Shown here one piece after another: positions 36,874-46,316 of a stretch of DNA of 64,000 nucleotides; position 1 is the stretch's first letter; each line of letters opens with the position of its first letter. The notes beneath the pieces were generated by a model that worked only from the letters and a program-made list of their open reading frames with translations, was not told the origin of the DNA and did no database searches. The position numbers were made by a program, and so were the translations under genes. Source of the DNA: Dictyobacter kobayashii (lineage in GTDB: Bacteria > Chloroflexota > Ktedonobacteria > Ktedonobacterales > Ktedonobacteraceae); the NCBI RefSeq assembly GCF_003967555.1, contig NZ_BIFS01000002.1, forward strand, positions 372,001-436,000, written 5' to 3'.

Positions 36874-37860
36874 TTAGGCGGATCTACGCTCAACAACCAT
36901 GGGGATGGCTTGAGGCATTTCCGTGACTGCTTTGCCCTGACTGGCTGCCACAATCATCTCAACGATCATATCAAGTGGTTGCTCACGCTCAAATTGAATG
37001 GTCGTTAGAGGTGGAATGCTGAATTGTGCAAGTGGAATATTGTCACAGCCAATCACGGCAATCTCGTCCGGCACAGCAATACCTTCATCGGCTAATGCGG
37101 CCAGTACGGCAAAGGCGACTTCATCGTTATAGCAGCATATTCCCTGTGGGAGTGCCTGGTGGAGGTTCAGATCGTGTATGATCGCTCGTGCTCTTTCGCG
37201 TGAGGCAGGTATGACACAGACCGTTGGAGGTTCAAGCTCCCATTGGGCGCATCCCTGACGCACTCCTTCCAGACGGTTCTGTGTCAGCACGCGCACATCT
37301 TCGCGCTCAGAAGCGGCAAAGAGCAACCGACGTTTACCGCGCTGCAACAGGTGGCTGACCTGCATCTTTCCTACTTCTTGCTGCACGCTGCTGTGACCTA
37401 GCATCGACAGAATCGGTGCCTGAAACTGTTGGAGAAATGAGGAGAGCGCAGGCGAGGTTTCGTCCGCGTAGGAAAGGATAACTCCCGGGGTCACATTGTA
37501 GGATGGATGAGATTTTCCAGTGCGTAGATGTAAGCCAACATGCCAGATCAGTGTAAAACCACGCATGGCTAAGCTTGCTTCCAGCTCTTTCAGAGCCTGG
37601 GCCAGATTAGGATCAATTTGCTCAAATGGCAGGACGGCCAGAACAATCGGGCTGTGCCCTGTACGCAGTATACGGGCCGGTGTGTTGGGCCTATAGCCTA
37701 GCTGTTGCGCGGCTTTGAGTACGCGTTCACGTGTCTCTGGCGGAATAGTCTGATGAGGATCATCGTTGAGGACATAGCTTACTGTCGCTCGCGAGACACC
37801 ACTTGCTCGGGCGACGTCAGCGCTGGTGACCCTTTGCGCTCTCGTTTCTTCTGTCTCCAT
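36874..37860 (-). CDS. LacI-family transcriptional regulator of oxidoreductase/transporter locus
   Basis: 328 residues. The helix-turn-helix is VTSADVARASGVSRATVSYVLND, followed by the hinge (RERVLKAAQQLGYRPN) and a sugar-binding-protein-like effector domain. It is the first gene of the minus-strand pair with the oxidoreductase and is divergent from the DHA2 transporter. Two identical operators, ACTTACACGTGTAAGT, lie in the divergent gap, one inside the spacer of its own promoter. This strongly suggests that it represses itself and the transporter until an effector sugar binds. The effector is unknown. Confidence 0.9.
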   Translation of the reverse strand: METEETRAQRVTSADVARASGVSRATVSYVLNDDPHQTIPPETRERVLKAAQQLGYRPNTPARILRTGHSPIVLAVLPFEQIDPNLAQALKELEASLAMRGFTLIWHVGLHLRTGKSHPSYNVTPGVILSYADETSPALSSFLQQFQAPILSMLGHSSVQQEVGKMQVSHLLQRGKRRLLFAASEREDVRVLTQNRLEGVRQGCAQWELEPPTVCVIPASRERARAIIHDLNLHQALPQGICCYNDEVAFAVLAALADEGIAVPDEIAVIGCDNIPLAQFSIPPLTTIQFEREQPLDMIVEMIVAASQGKAVTEMPQAIPMVVERRSA

Positions 37861-37882
37861 ATAGAGCTCTTTCTATTGTTTC

Positions 37883-37912
37883 TTGACACCGACCTGTGCT
37901 TGACACTATACT
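37883..37912 (+). promoter_or_regulatory. Promoter of the DHA2 transporter gene
   Basis: TTGACA (37883-37888) and TATACT (37907-37912), 18 bases apart, pointing at the transporter. The first operator begins four bases downstream and covers the expected start site. Confidence 0.75.
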
Positions 37913-37934
37913 TTAACTTACACGTGTAAGTCAA
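37905..37934 (-). promoter_or_regulatory. Promoter of the lacI/oxidoreductase operon
   Basis: On the minus strand TTGACT (37929-37934) and TATAGT (37905-37910) are 18 bases apart; the first operator fills the spacer, so bound repressor would exclude polymerase. It overlaps the opposing promoter. Confidence 0.7.
37916..37931. promoter_or_regulatory. LacI-type operator O1
   Basis: Perfect palindrome ACTTACACGTGTAAGT within the longer repeated AACTTACACGTGTAAGTCA. Central CG and 16-base symmetry are typical of LacI-family sites. Confidence 0.85.
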
Positions 37935-37959
37935 ATCGCGTGAGTATTTGTCGCTATGA

Positions 37960-37975
37960 ACTTACACGTGTAAGT
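37960..37975. promoter_or_regulatory. LacI-type operator O2
   Basis: Exact second copy, 44 bases centre to centre from the first (about four helical turns), so two dimers would sit on similar faces and could act together. Confidence 0.85.
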
Positions 37976-38007
37976 CATGAGGCGCGCCTTTATAGAAAGG
38001 GGTGTAT

Positions 38008-39498
38008 ATGCGCTTGGTCTCAATCTCTCGGGTTAACCTGGCCTATAAATGGTGGGTGACCATTGCTGTCACGCTGGGCATGATTATGAGCATCATGGAT
38101 ATGACCATTGTCAATGTCGCCATTCCACAGATGCAACGCACCTTTGGTGCGCGTCTCCAGGATGTGCAGTGGGTCATGACTATCTATATGCTGACCCAGG
38201 CTATGGTGATCCCCCTGGCTCCTTATTTGACCATGAAATGGGGCGGCAAACGAGCCTATATCTGGATGCTGAGCGCCTTCCTTGGTGGGTCCCTGCTCTG
38301 TGGGCTGGCCTGGAACCTGCCCTCGCTCATCTTGTTCCGCTTCATACAGGGCATCGGCGGCGGTATCCTCTTACCACTGGTCATGTCTTTGCAGTATCAA
38401 GCCTTTCCCGTTGAGGAACGGGGTAAGGCCGCAAGTGTGATGGCTATCCCCCTGACGATCGCGCCGCTGTCGGGGCCGATTCTGGGCGGCTATCTGGTCA
38501 CGAATTTTGGCTGGCAATGGGCCTTTTTTATTAATATCCCGCTCGGCATCATCGCCGTTGCGCTCGCCCAAAAAGTCTTGCGACCAACCGCACCGGAACA
38601 GCAAACGCATTTCGATGGCGCTGGCTTTCTCACTGCTGCTGCTGGCTGTGCCGCCTTCGTGTATGGTATTGCGACCGACACCGTGCTCAGCATCTGTGCG
38701 GGTGCATTACTCCTGCTCATCTTTGCGCTGGTCGAGCGACGTCAAACGCAACGCGGCCTGCAGCCTCTGCTCGATCTACGCTGCTTCCAGGATCGTACCT
38801 TCACCTTCAGCGTGCTAGCTCTGATCTTTTTCAGCATGGTCTTCTTCGGTCTTTTGCTGCTGATCCCTATCTACCTGCAAACATTACATCAGGAAACAGC
38901 ATTCCAGGCAGGCACCATCCAGACGGCACAGGCTCTAGCAACCCTGGCCCTTCTACCCATTATAGGAAGGTGTTCAGATAAAGTTGGCCCGCGCTTGATC
39001 GCGCTGGTTGGCTTGCTTGTGCTACTTGTTACAACCTTGTTGATGATGACGCTGGCATTAGATACTGCGCTCTGGATCGTTGTGGGCATCCTGGTTTTAT
39101 TGGGCTGTGCCAGTGGCATGTCACAACAAATTCCTGTTGCGGCCATGTCGCGCATTAAACATGAGGATCACAAAGCCGTTGCCAACGGCTCAACGCTCGT
39201 TACCGTCTTACGTGCAGTCGCCGCCCCAACAGGGGTCGCGCTCCTCTCGAACATTGACCAGTTGCAAAGTCAGCAAGCAACAGTCAGTCTCGCCAGGCAA
39301 GGGCTCACCGGTGAGTTGCTATCCCGCCAGAGCGCGCTGCTAGCGATGCATGACAGTTTTCTGGTTGCCGCCGCCCTGACCATCGTGGCCCTGGTGGCAA
39401 TAACTTTCGTGCCGAGGAGAAAAAAGCACCAGAATGTGCAGAGTGAAACATCCTTGATCATAGAGGAGCCGCTTTCACAGAGTCTGAACGCGCATTGA
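38008..39498 (+). CDS. DHA2-family MFS transporter (EmrB/QacA type)
   Basis: About 496 residues with some 14 hydrophobic segments. Helix 1 has MDMTIVNVAIPQMQ, motif A-like KWGGKRAY is present, and motif C of the antiporters appears in APLSGPILGGYL. These define the 14-helix drug:proton antiporter group. The ATG at 38008 has AAAGGGG upstream, while a GTG six bases earlier is less likely. It is controlled by the twin LacI operators just upstream, unusual for a drug exporter, so the substrate may be a sugar-derived compound. A terminator follows the gene. Confidence 0.88.
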   Translation: MRLVSISRVNLAYKWWVTIAVTLGMIMSIMDMTIVNVAIPQMQRTFGARLQDVQWVMTIYMLTQAMVIPLAPYLTMKWGGKRAYIWMLSAFLGGSLLCGLAWNLPSLILFRFIQGIGGGILLPLVMSLQYQAFPVEERGKAASVMAIPLTIAPLSGPILGGYLVTNFGWQWAFFINIPLGIIAVALAQKVLRPTAPEQQTHFDGAGFLTAAAGCAAFVYGIATDTVLSICAGALLLLIFALVERRQTQRGLQPLLDLRCFQDRTFTFSVLALIFFSMVFFGLLLLIPIYLQTLHQETAFQAGTIQTAQALATLALLPIIGRCSDKVGPRLIALVGLLVLLVTTLLMMTLALDTALWIVVGILVLLGCASGMSQQIPVAAMSRIKHEDHKAVANGSTLVTVLRAVAAPTGVALLSNIDQLQSQQATVSLARQGLTGELLSRQSALLAMHDSFLVAAALTIVALVAITFVPRRKKHQNVQSETSLIIEEPLSQSLNAH

Positions 39499-39529
39499 GA
39501 GCGGAATGCTTAGCATCCCTACCTGACTA

Positions 39530-39568
39530 AAGATACGCGCCATGGAAATTTTCCACGGCGCGTATCTT
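39530..39568. terminator. Bidirectional terminator
   Basis: 19-base arms (39530-39548 and 39550-39568, one mismatch) between convergent genes, followed on the plus strand by a pyrimidine-rich run with five T. Confidence 0.75.
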
Positions 39569-39608
39569 CCTGCTTTTTCAGGCTAACCCTGCGCAGAGAC
39601 TCACTTAC

Positions 39609-42547
39609 TCAGGAATAAAGTTCGATGTCATTGATAAAGGGATTGTCTGGACCCGCCTGGGTGAAGGCAATCACGATCTGGCCGCTGCTATTGGCGGTAA
39701 CAGCAAACTGCTTCGCTAGCGCTGTTTTATAACCTGCCGTTGCATAGACATCGAAGTTACTGAGCACGGTGTTACCATTCACAGCAACATTGAAGACACG
39801 CTGCCCCGCTGCATGCCAGGTCAGTTCGGCCCAATCCAGTTGCAAGGTATATGACTTGCCCGCAGTTAACCCTGTAAGCGTGTAGGTAAATGAACTGTTC
39901 CAGCGACAGGTCTGCCAGACCGCCTGTGGCGCTGCATTACTGACGCCGCTGGTATCAATTGAGGTCGAGGTATCACTAAAAGCATTGCCCTGGTTGTATC
40001 CGGTATCAGCGACAAAGTTCCCGCTCGCGCCTCCTCCAGCGTTAATAGCCTTGACCAATGTCTTCGGGGTCGGGGTAGGCGTAGGTGTTGGGGTAGGCGG
40101 CGGACCACCGGCGGGGTCCCAGACTTCGATGCCATTGATGAAGGGATTATCAGCTCCGGCCTGGGTGAAGGCAATCACGATCTGACCACTACTATTGGCA
40201 GTAACGGCAAAGGTCCTGGCAACCGCCTTCTTGTATCCTGCCGTTGCATAGACATCGAAATTGTTCAAAACCGCGCTACCATTGACCGCCACGTTAAAGA
40301 CACGTGCGCCGACGTTCTGGAAGCTTAGTTCGGCCCAGTCGAGTCGTAACGTATAGGCTTTACCAGCTGTTAAAGCTGGAATGGTGTAGGTAAATGAACT
40401 GTTCCAGCGACAGGTCTGCCAGACTCCTTGCGGTGCCGGACTGGCTACGCCACTGGTGTCGATCGCGCTCGAGGTATCGCTAAAGGCGTTGCCCTGGTTA
40501 TAATCTGTGTCGGCTGCATAGCTACCTGACGCACCACCACCTGCATTGATGGCGGTAATTAAGGTTCCGCTCGGTGCCGGTGTGGGCGTCGGCGATGGCG
40601 CGGGTGTCGGTGTAGGTGTGGGCGTGGTTCCTGGAGGTGGGGTGGGTGTGGGCGTCGGCGTTCCGGTTGGGAAACCACAGGTCTGGGTCGCCGGGCTCCA
40701 GCCAGAGTTGCCCGTACCCAGCGTTATATTCCAGGATTGCGAACCTTCGCAACTCTCTAAGCCACCAACAGTCAGACCGCTGGCCATCACGTTGTTGGCC
40801 GAGCCTGTTACGGTGTTCACTTTGTTTGAGAATGCGAACTCTGCGCCATTGATATTGATATTGCTCAAGGCTATGTTACTGATAGGATTGCCACCATCAA
40901 ATGAAATCGCGGCGAAGTAACTATCGTCGATCTCATCGCCGGAAACTGTGAAGGGCGCATTGATGGAGCCGTTATCGGCCCAGAACATGAGTGCGCCAAA
41001 TTGCTGGATACCTTGATCACCCCAACCGGCTGTATGGTTGATGGTATTGTTTGAGACAGTGGTCGTGCCACTAAAAGGCGCCGTCGGGTTGCCAAAATCT
41101 TCGTAGTCCAGCATGATGCCACCACCACGATACTGCGCGCCAGTGACTATGTTGTTGGTGGCGCTGTTCCCATTACCACCATAGATAGCGATACCATTGG
41201 CCAGGTAGGGCGATTGCACAGTATTGTGATCAAAGCTATCATTGCTATCACCGGATGACGCGCCACCCAGGTCCGACCACATGGCAAGCCCATCGTCGCC
41301 GGTGCCACGAATAATAGTTTGCTTGACGGTTGAGTTGCTGATGCCGCGATGGAAGTTGATGCCATCGGCGAGCGTGCTATCAACGCGACTGTTACTGATC
41401 GTCAGGCCACTAAACGGGCCATCAAACCACATGCCAACTTTGGTGTGTTCGATCCAGACATTGGAGATGCTTGAGTTGTTTAGTGAACCTCCAATGCCGT
41501 TGTCCTGGATACAATCGATGCGGTTGGTGATCTGGCCTTCGATGGCAAAGTTCGATAGATTGACATTGGCACTCGGATTGCCATCATAAGTATCGTTTCC
41601 GTAGATGCCAACGCCAGTGCCAGTGCCAATTGGAGCACCACCCAGGATCGAATACCAGGGTCCTGCGCCCGTTACAGTGACGTTGTTAACCAGAATATGG
41701 CTGGTAACCAGAAAGTTGCCCTGTGGGATATAGACGCTCTTGCCCTGAGCAGCGCCATCGTTGACGGCATTTTGGATGGCGGTGGTAGCATCGACGACCC
41801 CGGTCGGATCGGCGTTATAGGGCGCATCAGTGACCGAGATAGAGCCTGCGGGCCTGGCCAGCGGGGCGGCTACCTGTTCAAAATCAGCGACATCGATGGC
41901 ATACCATTGCGCGGTATTTTCGGCGTCGACTTGCAATTTTACAGTAGTGCCAGCCGCCATCTGTGGCAACAATGTGTGCACTTCATCGAACTGATGATGT
42001 GCAGTACCTCCTGGACTGTTCGACCAGTCGTTCCCGTTACAGTCAGAGAAGTTCGGCGCTCCATACAACCAGCTGTATTTCGATGTCAGTTGCAGGTCCT
42101 TGGACTGCTTGACCCCGTTAATATAAATGCTCAGTGAGGCGTTAATGCCGCCGCCACCTGGCGCATCTGGAATGCTATAACGGAGATTAATGGCATTGGC
42201 CTGTTGGGGCAGTGTAAATTGCACAAATTGCCCTGCGTCAACTGGACGATGGTCCGATCTACTGCGTCCGAGGCCAGGTCACCCAGCTGAAAACTTGGAC
42301 CAACTATGGTGCCTTTAGTGGCCGCGCTGTGCGCTTCCATCTCAACATATGGCAGCGTGGCCCCGGAGCCACCTGCGACACTATTTGAGCGTGCACCGCT
42401 GTTTGCAGGCGGCAAATGCGCGGCATTGGCGGTACCAGGAACATTAAACAAAAATCCAACCGAGATCAGCAACAACAACAGCGCAATAAATACTCCCAGT
42501 ACCCTTGTTCGCAATTTTCGCAATTTTATCTTTTCATTCTGCATCAT
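39609..42547 (-). CDS. Secreted beta-helix glycanase (GH87-like) with CBM and two malectin domains, one frameshift
   Basis: The first part (from the ATG at 42547, AAAGGA upstream) encodes a signal peptide and PYVEMEAHSAATKG, then loses frame. Adding one base at CCC 42231-42233 (GGG on the coding strand) continues as TQGQFVQFTLPQQANAI, giving about 980 residues. Order: CBM35/CBM6-like module, right-handed parallel beta-helix (DAPYNADPTGVVDATTAIQN to NNTINHTAGWGD), Pro-Thr linker, malectin, linker, malectin. The GTGDDGLAMWS segment with paired aspartates and WIEHTKVGMWFDG recall GH87 alpha-1,3-glucanases; pectate lyase or GH55 are alternatives. It is last in the second importer operon, so its products may feed that importer. 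Confidence 0.78.
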
Positions 42548-42853
42548 GCAGTTTCCTTTCCAGGCTTCTACTCAGTGTCATTACCGTCCGCCTGTTGAAC
42601 GGTAGAGCACCGTACCGCAATGTACTGTCTGCCAATATATGTCGCGTTACGTGACCTCATCATAAAGCCACCGTAGCGCGCCAGCTTAAATATCTGCTAC
42701 CCCTCCTTTCATCGAGGACCAAAAACGTAACATTACGTAAAAACCTTTATCAATCGTCAATAGATAGGCAGCAGTTGAGCCCGCTAAGGCTTTTCTACTA
42801 CTGCTTTATCAAAGAGAAATTGCCATCTATACTATTTCCTTTGCTCGTTTCGA
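42548..42853. promoter_or_regulatory. Gap before the glycanase gene, with an operator-like inverted repeat
   Basis: ACGTAA-CA-TTACGT (42725-42738) is a perfect inverted repeat; a third TTACGT lies at 42647-42652. An AACGTAACAT copy sits at 46732-46741 in the gap shared by the importer operon and its lacI gene. A shared operator is inferred. No promoter was recognised with confidence. Confidence 0.5.
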
Positions 42854-43807
42854 CTATCCTTTAAGGCCTGTCAGATTGATACCGCGGATGATCTGCCGTT
42901 GAAACAGTAGGAATAACAGAATGGGTGGAATACTGGCAAGCACCAGACCCGCAATCAGATACATGAAGGGCAGGTTTGAATTTGTGCCAGATTGGTGGTA
43001 GAGCGAGACCATCAGTGGTTGCAACTGGTCATCGGAGAGTACAAGCAAGGGCCAGAGAAAATCTTTCCAGGAGGCTATGACGGTAAAAATGGTTATCACG
43101 GCCAGCGCCGGACGTGATAAGGGGAGGATAATGCGCACAAAGAGCTGCCAGGCACTGGCCCCGTCCAGCCAGGCCGCCTCGGATAACTCATTGGGAATAC
43201 CGTCAAAAAAACTTTTAAGGATCAAGATGTTAAATGCATTAGCGGCTTCGGGCAACAGCACGCCCGCCCATGTGTTGATCAGTGAGATATGTACTAAGGG
43301 AAGGTCATTGATGTTGACAAATTGTGGGATCAAATAGACCACCGGAGGAACCATCAGCGTGCAGAAGAAGCTGAACTGGATGATGCTTTTACCGGCTACG
43401 GGTAGCTTGGAAAGCGCATAGGCGGCGGTCGCGGAGACAAATATTTGCAAACAGACAGCCCCTACGGCCAGCACCATAGTCGCGGTAAAGTGAACGGGAA
43501 AGTTGAGGATATCCCAGGCCTTGCTGTAGTTCGACCATTGCGGATGCACTGGCCAGAATGTGGGCGGTGTCTGGAAAATTTCGCTACTAGACTTGAGCGC
43601 ACCACTGAACATCCAGTAAATAGGGCCCAGTGTTCCCAGAGTCGCAAGCACCAGCAGGGTAAAGACGAGCCAGTAAATCAAACGTCCCTCGAGCCGTTTC
43701 AATGCGAAGGGCGAAATCAGTGTCCGCTCGTATGCTTCATCAGTAGTACGATTTCTTTTTCTTCCTTCAGGCAATTCCCCCTGAGGGCTGCGTAGTAAAG
43801 TGGCCAT
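42854..43807 (-). CDS. Carbohydrate ABC importer permease (MalG type)
   Basis: 317 residues, six helices after a basic cytoplasmic N-terminus. The EAA loop is SEAAWLDGASAWQLFVRIILP and the end is FQRQIIRGINLTGLKG, as in MalG-type CUT1 permeases. GGGAGA precedes the ATG at 43807. It begins four bases after the stop codon of the MalF-type gene, so the two are surely co-translated. With the binding protein upstream they form a sugar importer whose ATPase is not in this window. Confidence 0.9.
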   Translation of the reverse strand: MATLLRSPQGELPEGRKRNRTTDEAYERTLISPFALKRLEGRLIYWLVFTLLVLATLGTLGPIYWMFSGALKSSSEIFQTPPTFWPVHPQWSNYSKAWDILNFPVHFTATMVLAVGAVCLQIFVSATAAYALSKLPVAGKSIIQFSFFCTLMVPPVVYLIPQFVNINDLPLVHISLINTWAGVLLPEAANAFNILILKSFFDGIPNELSEAAWLDGASAWQLFVRIILPLSRPALAVITIFTVIASWKDFLWPLLVLSDDQLQPLMVSLYHQSGTNSNLPFMYLIAGLVLASIPPILLFLLFQRQIIRGINLTGLKG

Positions 43808-43811
43808 ATTA

Positions 43812-44801
43812 CTATTCTCCCTCCATAAAGCGGCTTGTCATCCTCATATAGATCAGGGCAAAAATTGCGAGGACGAGAAAGAGTAGGACTCCCGAGGCAC
43901 TGGCAGCACCAAAGTTGGCCTGCTGAAAAGCATATTTATAGATTAGGAGTAGGACGCTGATAGTTGTGTTCTGCGGCCCACCATCTGTGATGGTGAAGGG
44001 CTCGATAAATACTTGCATCGTCCCGATGATCTGCAGGATAAGCATTAAGAGCATGATAGGACGAATGACAGGTAACGTTATATGCCACAATCGCCGCCAG
44101 ATACTTGAGCCATCAATTTCGGCCGCTTCATACAGCGCTGCCGGTACGCCCTGCAATGCAGCCAGGTAGATTAACATGGTTGAGCCAGCATTGCTCCAGG
44201 TAGTGATTACCATCAGCGCTGGTAAGGCAATCCCTGGCGTCTCTAGCCAGAGCGCGGTTGGCAGGTGCAGCAAATTCAGCAGGGTATTTAAAAGCCCACC
44301 ATCTGGATTGTATATCCAGCGCCAGAGAAAGACTGTGACGATCGGTGGCAACATCACTGGCAGGTAAAAGGCCAGGCGGAAGAAACCCTTACCATGGCGC
44401 ATTTCGTTGATGATGAGGGCCAGAATAATGGGTACCACATAACCAAACAGCAGGGCATATCCAGTGAATTCCAGAGTATTGATCCATGCAACTTTAAACA
44501 ACGGATCGAGCAGCACTGTCCGGTAATTGTCCCATCCTATCCAGGTCGCAGGATTGATCATGTCGACGTTTTGAAAACTCATCACGATCCCTAGCACCAC
44601 CGGATACCAGACAAAGAGTGCGAAGATCAGGAGGGCAGGGAGCAAAAAGAGGTAGCCGGCACTATTGCGTTTCAGTGCACGCTTGATCGTCACGCTTCTC
44701 TTGCTATGAGGAGCATGCTTACGCGTACCCTTTTTTCCCGCCACCAACACTGTCGCTTCCTGTGCAGGCAATAAAGGCGGTACAGGCGATGAAAGCCCCA
44801 T
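43812..44801 (-). CDS. Carbohydrate ABC importer permease (MalF type)
   Basis: 329 residues. A basic N-terminal region (KKGTRKHAPHSKRSVTIKRALKR) is followed by AGYLFLLPALLIFALFVWYP, the typical first helix, and by the EAA loop YEAAEIDGSSIWRRLWHITLP. It is partner to the MalG-type permease four bases downstream and to the binding protein upstream. Here the order is binding protein, MalF, MalG, the common order, unlike the 8.9-12.3 kb operon. Confidence 0.9.
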   Translation of the reverse strand: MGLSSPVPPLLPAQEATVLVAGKKGTRKHAPHSKRSVTIKRALKRNSAGYLFLLPALLIFALFVWYPVVLGIVMSFQNVDMINPATWIGWDNYRTVLLDPLFKVAWINTLEFTGYALLFGYVVPIILALIINEMRHGKGFFRLAFYLPVMLPPIVTVFLWRWIYNPDGGLLNTLLNLLHLPTALWLETPGIALPALMVITTWSNAGSTMLIYLAALQGVPAALYEAAEIDGSSIWRRLWHITLPVIRPIMLLMLILQIIGTMQVFIEPFTITDGGPQNTTISVLLLIYKYAFQQANFGAASASGVLLFLVLAIFALIYMRMTSRFMEGE

Positions 44802-44836
44802 CTCAATCTCCTTTTAGTAGTTAGATTTCATTCAAA

Positions 44837-44881
44837 GAAACAATTTTCTCTCAGGTCTTTTCTCTCAGAGAAAATTGTTTC
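44837..44881. terminator. Intercistronic hairpin between binding protein and permeases
   Basis: Perfect 15-base arms GAAACAATTTTCTCT (44837-44851) and its complement (44867-44881), 15-base loop, just after the binding-protein stop codon. Same placement as in the first importer operon, suggesting partial termination or mRNA protection. Confidence 0.65.
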
Positions 44882-44897
44882 CTCCTGGCGGCCGGGC

Positions 44898-46262
44898 TTA
44901 TGAAACCGATTGATCAAGGAGCTGCTGAAATTGCTGTACTGCTTGCTGCAGTAGCTTAGCCGGGTCAGCACTTGCGTTGGTGAGAATCGACTGCATAACA
45001 CTGTCGAGTGCCGCATACATTTTCTGTGTCTGGTTGCGAGGTTCGGCACGCAATGTGAGCTGTGCATCGGTGAAGGGTTTGTAGTTCTGCAGCGGCACGT
45101 TAGCATATTTGGTATTGAGTGCGTCGAGCTTTTGCTGGAAATCTCCCGTAAAGAGCACGTTCGTTGGTGCTCCGACCACCTGGCCAGCCGCAGACTTGGA
45201 CGCGTAGCTGTCTTCGATGACGGATAGATCAAAATTGGAGTAGACAACATAATCAAAGGCAGCTTTGATAACGTCTGGAGACGATTTGGGGTTGAAGACA
45301 AAGATATTACCACCGGTTAGGGCCGCGTTACCGCCATTTTGTGGCATGGGTCCAATGCCAAAGTCGTCGAGGTTGGCCTGATATTGTGATTTCAAGGTGT
45401 TTAACTGGTCAGGCGCCATCACCACCATGGCTACTTTATTAGTAGCCAGCAGTTGCAAGGTGTCGGCCTGCGTAAACAACTGTTGTTTGGTCATAGATTG
45501 GTCGGTGAAGCGCATATCCTTGAGCAGTTGAAGGATACTTACCCCTTTATCGCTACCAAATAATGCCTTCTTGCCATCTTCAGATTGCATATCACCACCC
45601 GCTGTATACATCCAGTTGGTGAAGTGCCAGCCTCCCTGGTTTGAGGTACTGGTCTCAGCAAAACCAGCTACAGATGAGGACTTAAGCTGTTTGGCGTAGC
45701 CACGGAAATCATCCCACGTGGTGGGTGGTTTGTCTGGATCAAGGCCGGCCGCCTTAAACATTTTGCGGTTATAGTAAATACCGAGCGCATACGCATTCTG
45801 AGGGACGCCATAGATTTTGCCGCCGTTGCTTGCAATGCTCACAATATTCGGATTATAGCTCTGGAAATACTGCCAACCCTTGATTAAACTGGTTATGTCC
45901 GCCAGCGCGTGTTTCTGAATGAGCAGGGGTGGTTCAGTAAAATAACTCTGCGTCGCGTCCTCTACTTGATTGGCCGCGACCTTAGCGAAGTAAGTAGTGG
46001 GATCGTATGGATCGTTTTTACCTACAATCTTTTCGCCAGGATGGGATTTTTCGAATTGCTGAATCACCTGATTGAAAACATGGATGGCACCCGGATTACT
46101 GGCCGGCGGCAGCGTGTTCACGGTCGCGGTCACCGAGGCCGGGCTACTACCCACCGCGGTTGAGCCGCAGGCAGCTAAGGCTTCTAAACCGATAATTCCT
46201 GCACCGAATGCGGCGCTACTTTGTAAAAAACGTCGCCGATTAATAAATGAAGCGCTTTTCAT
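44898..46262 (-). CDS. Sugar ABC importer substrate-binding lipoprotein (Tat-type signal)
   Basis: 454 residues from the ATG at 46262 behind TTGGAGG. The N-terminus has twin arginines (NRRRFLQSSAAF), a hydrophobic stretch and a lipobox LAAC, so it may be exported folded by the Tat system and then lipidated. The mature part begins after a Ser/Ala linker and shows the family 1 binding-protein pattern (INVLNQ-like HVFNQVIQQFEKSHPG, YGVPQNAYALGIYYNRKMF). It would deliver an oligosaccharide to the two permeases downstream. The ligand is unknown; the beta-helix glycanase in the same operon suggests a glucan or similar fragment. Confidence 0.88.
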   Translation of the reverse strand: MKSASFINRRRFLQSSAAFGAGIIGLEALAACGSTAVGSSPASVTATVNTLPPASNPGAIHVFNQVIQQFEKSHPGEKIVGKNDPYDPTTYFAKVAANQVEDATQSYFTEPPLLIQKHALADITSLIKGWQYFQSYNPNIVSIASNGGKIYGVPQNAYALGIYYNRKMFKAAGLDPDKPPTTWDDFRGYAKQLKSSSVAGFAETSTSNQGGWHFTNWMYTAGGDMQSEDGKKALFGSDKGVSILQLLKDMRFTDQSMTKQQLFTQADTLQLLATNKVAMVVMAPDQLNTLKSQYQANLDDFGIGPMPQNGGNAALTGGNIFVFNPKSSPDVIKAAFDYVVYSNFDLSVIEDSYASKSAAGQVVGAPTNVLFTGDFQQKLDALNTKYANVPLQNYKPFTDAQLTLRAEPRNQTQKMYAALDSVMQSILTNASADPAKLLQQAVQQFQQLLDQSVS

Positions 46263-46292
46263 AAAGTTTCCTCCAATGTGCATGATGACATA

Positions 46293-46316
46293 GTACAGAC
46301 ATCATGATGTCTGTAC
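46293..46316. promoter_or_regulatory. 24-base perfect palindrome in the binding-protein leader
   Basis: GTACAGACATCA and its exact complement meet without spacer, about 30 bases upstream of the binding-protein ATG. It could be an operator or an mRNA leader hairpin; no partner copy seen. Confidence 0.5.

Noticed and set aside
41697..42137. 146-codon open frame on the plus strand
   Set aside because: It lies opposite the glycanase coding strand, which has clear domain motifs; no ribosome site or family signal.
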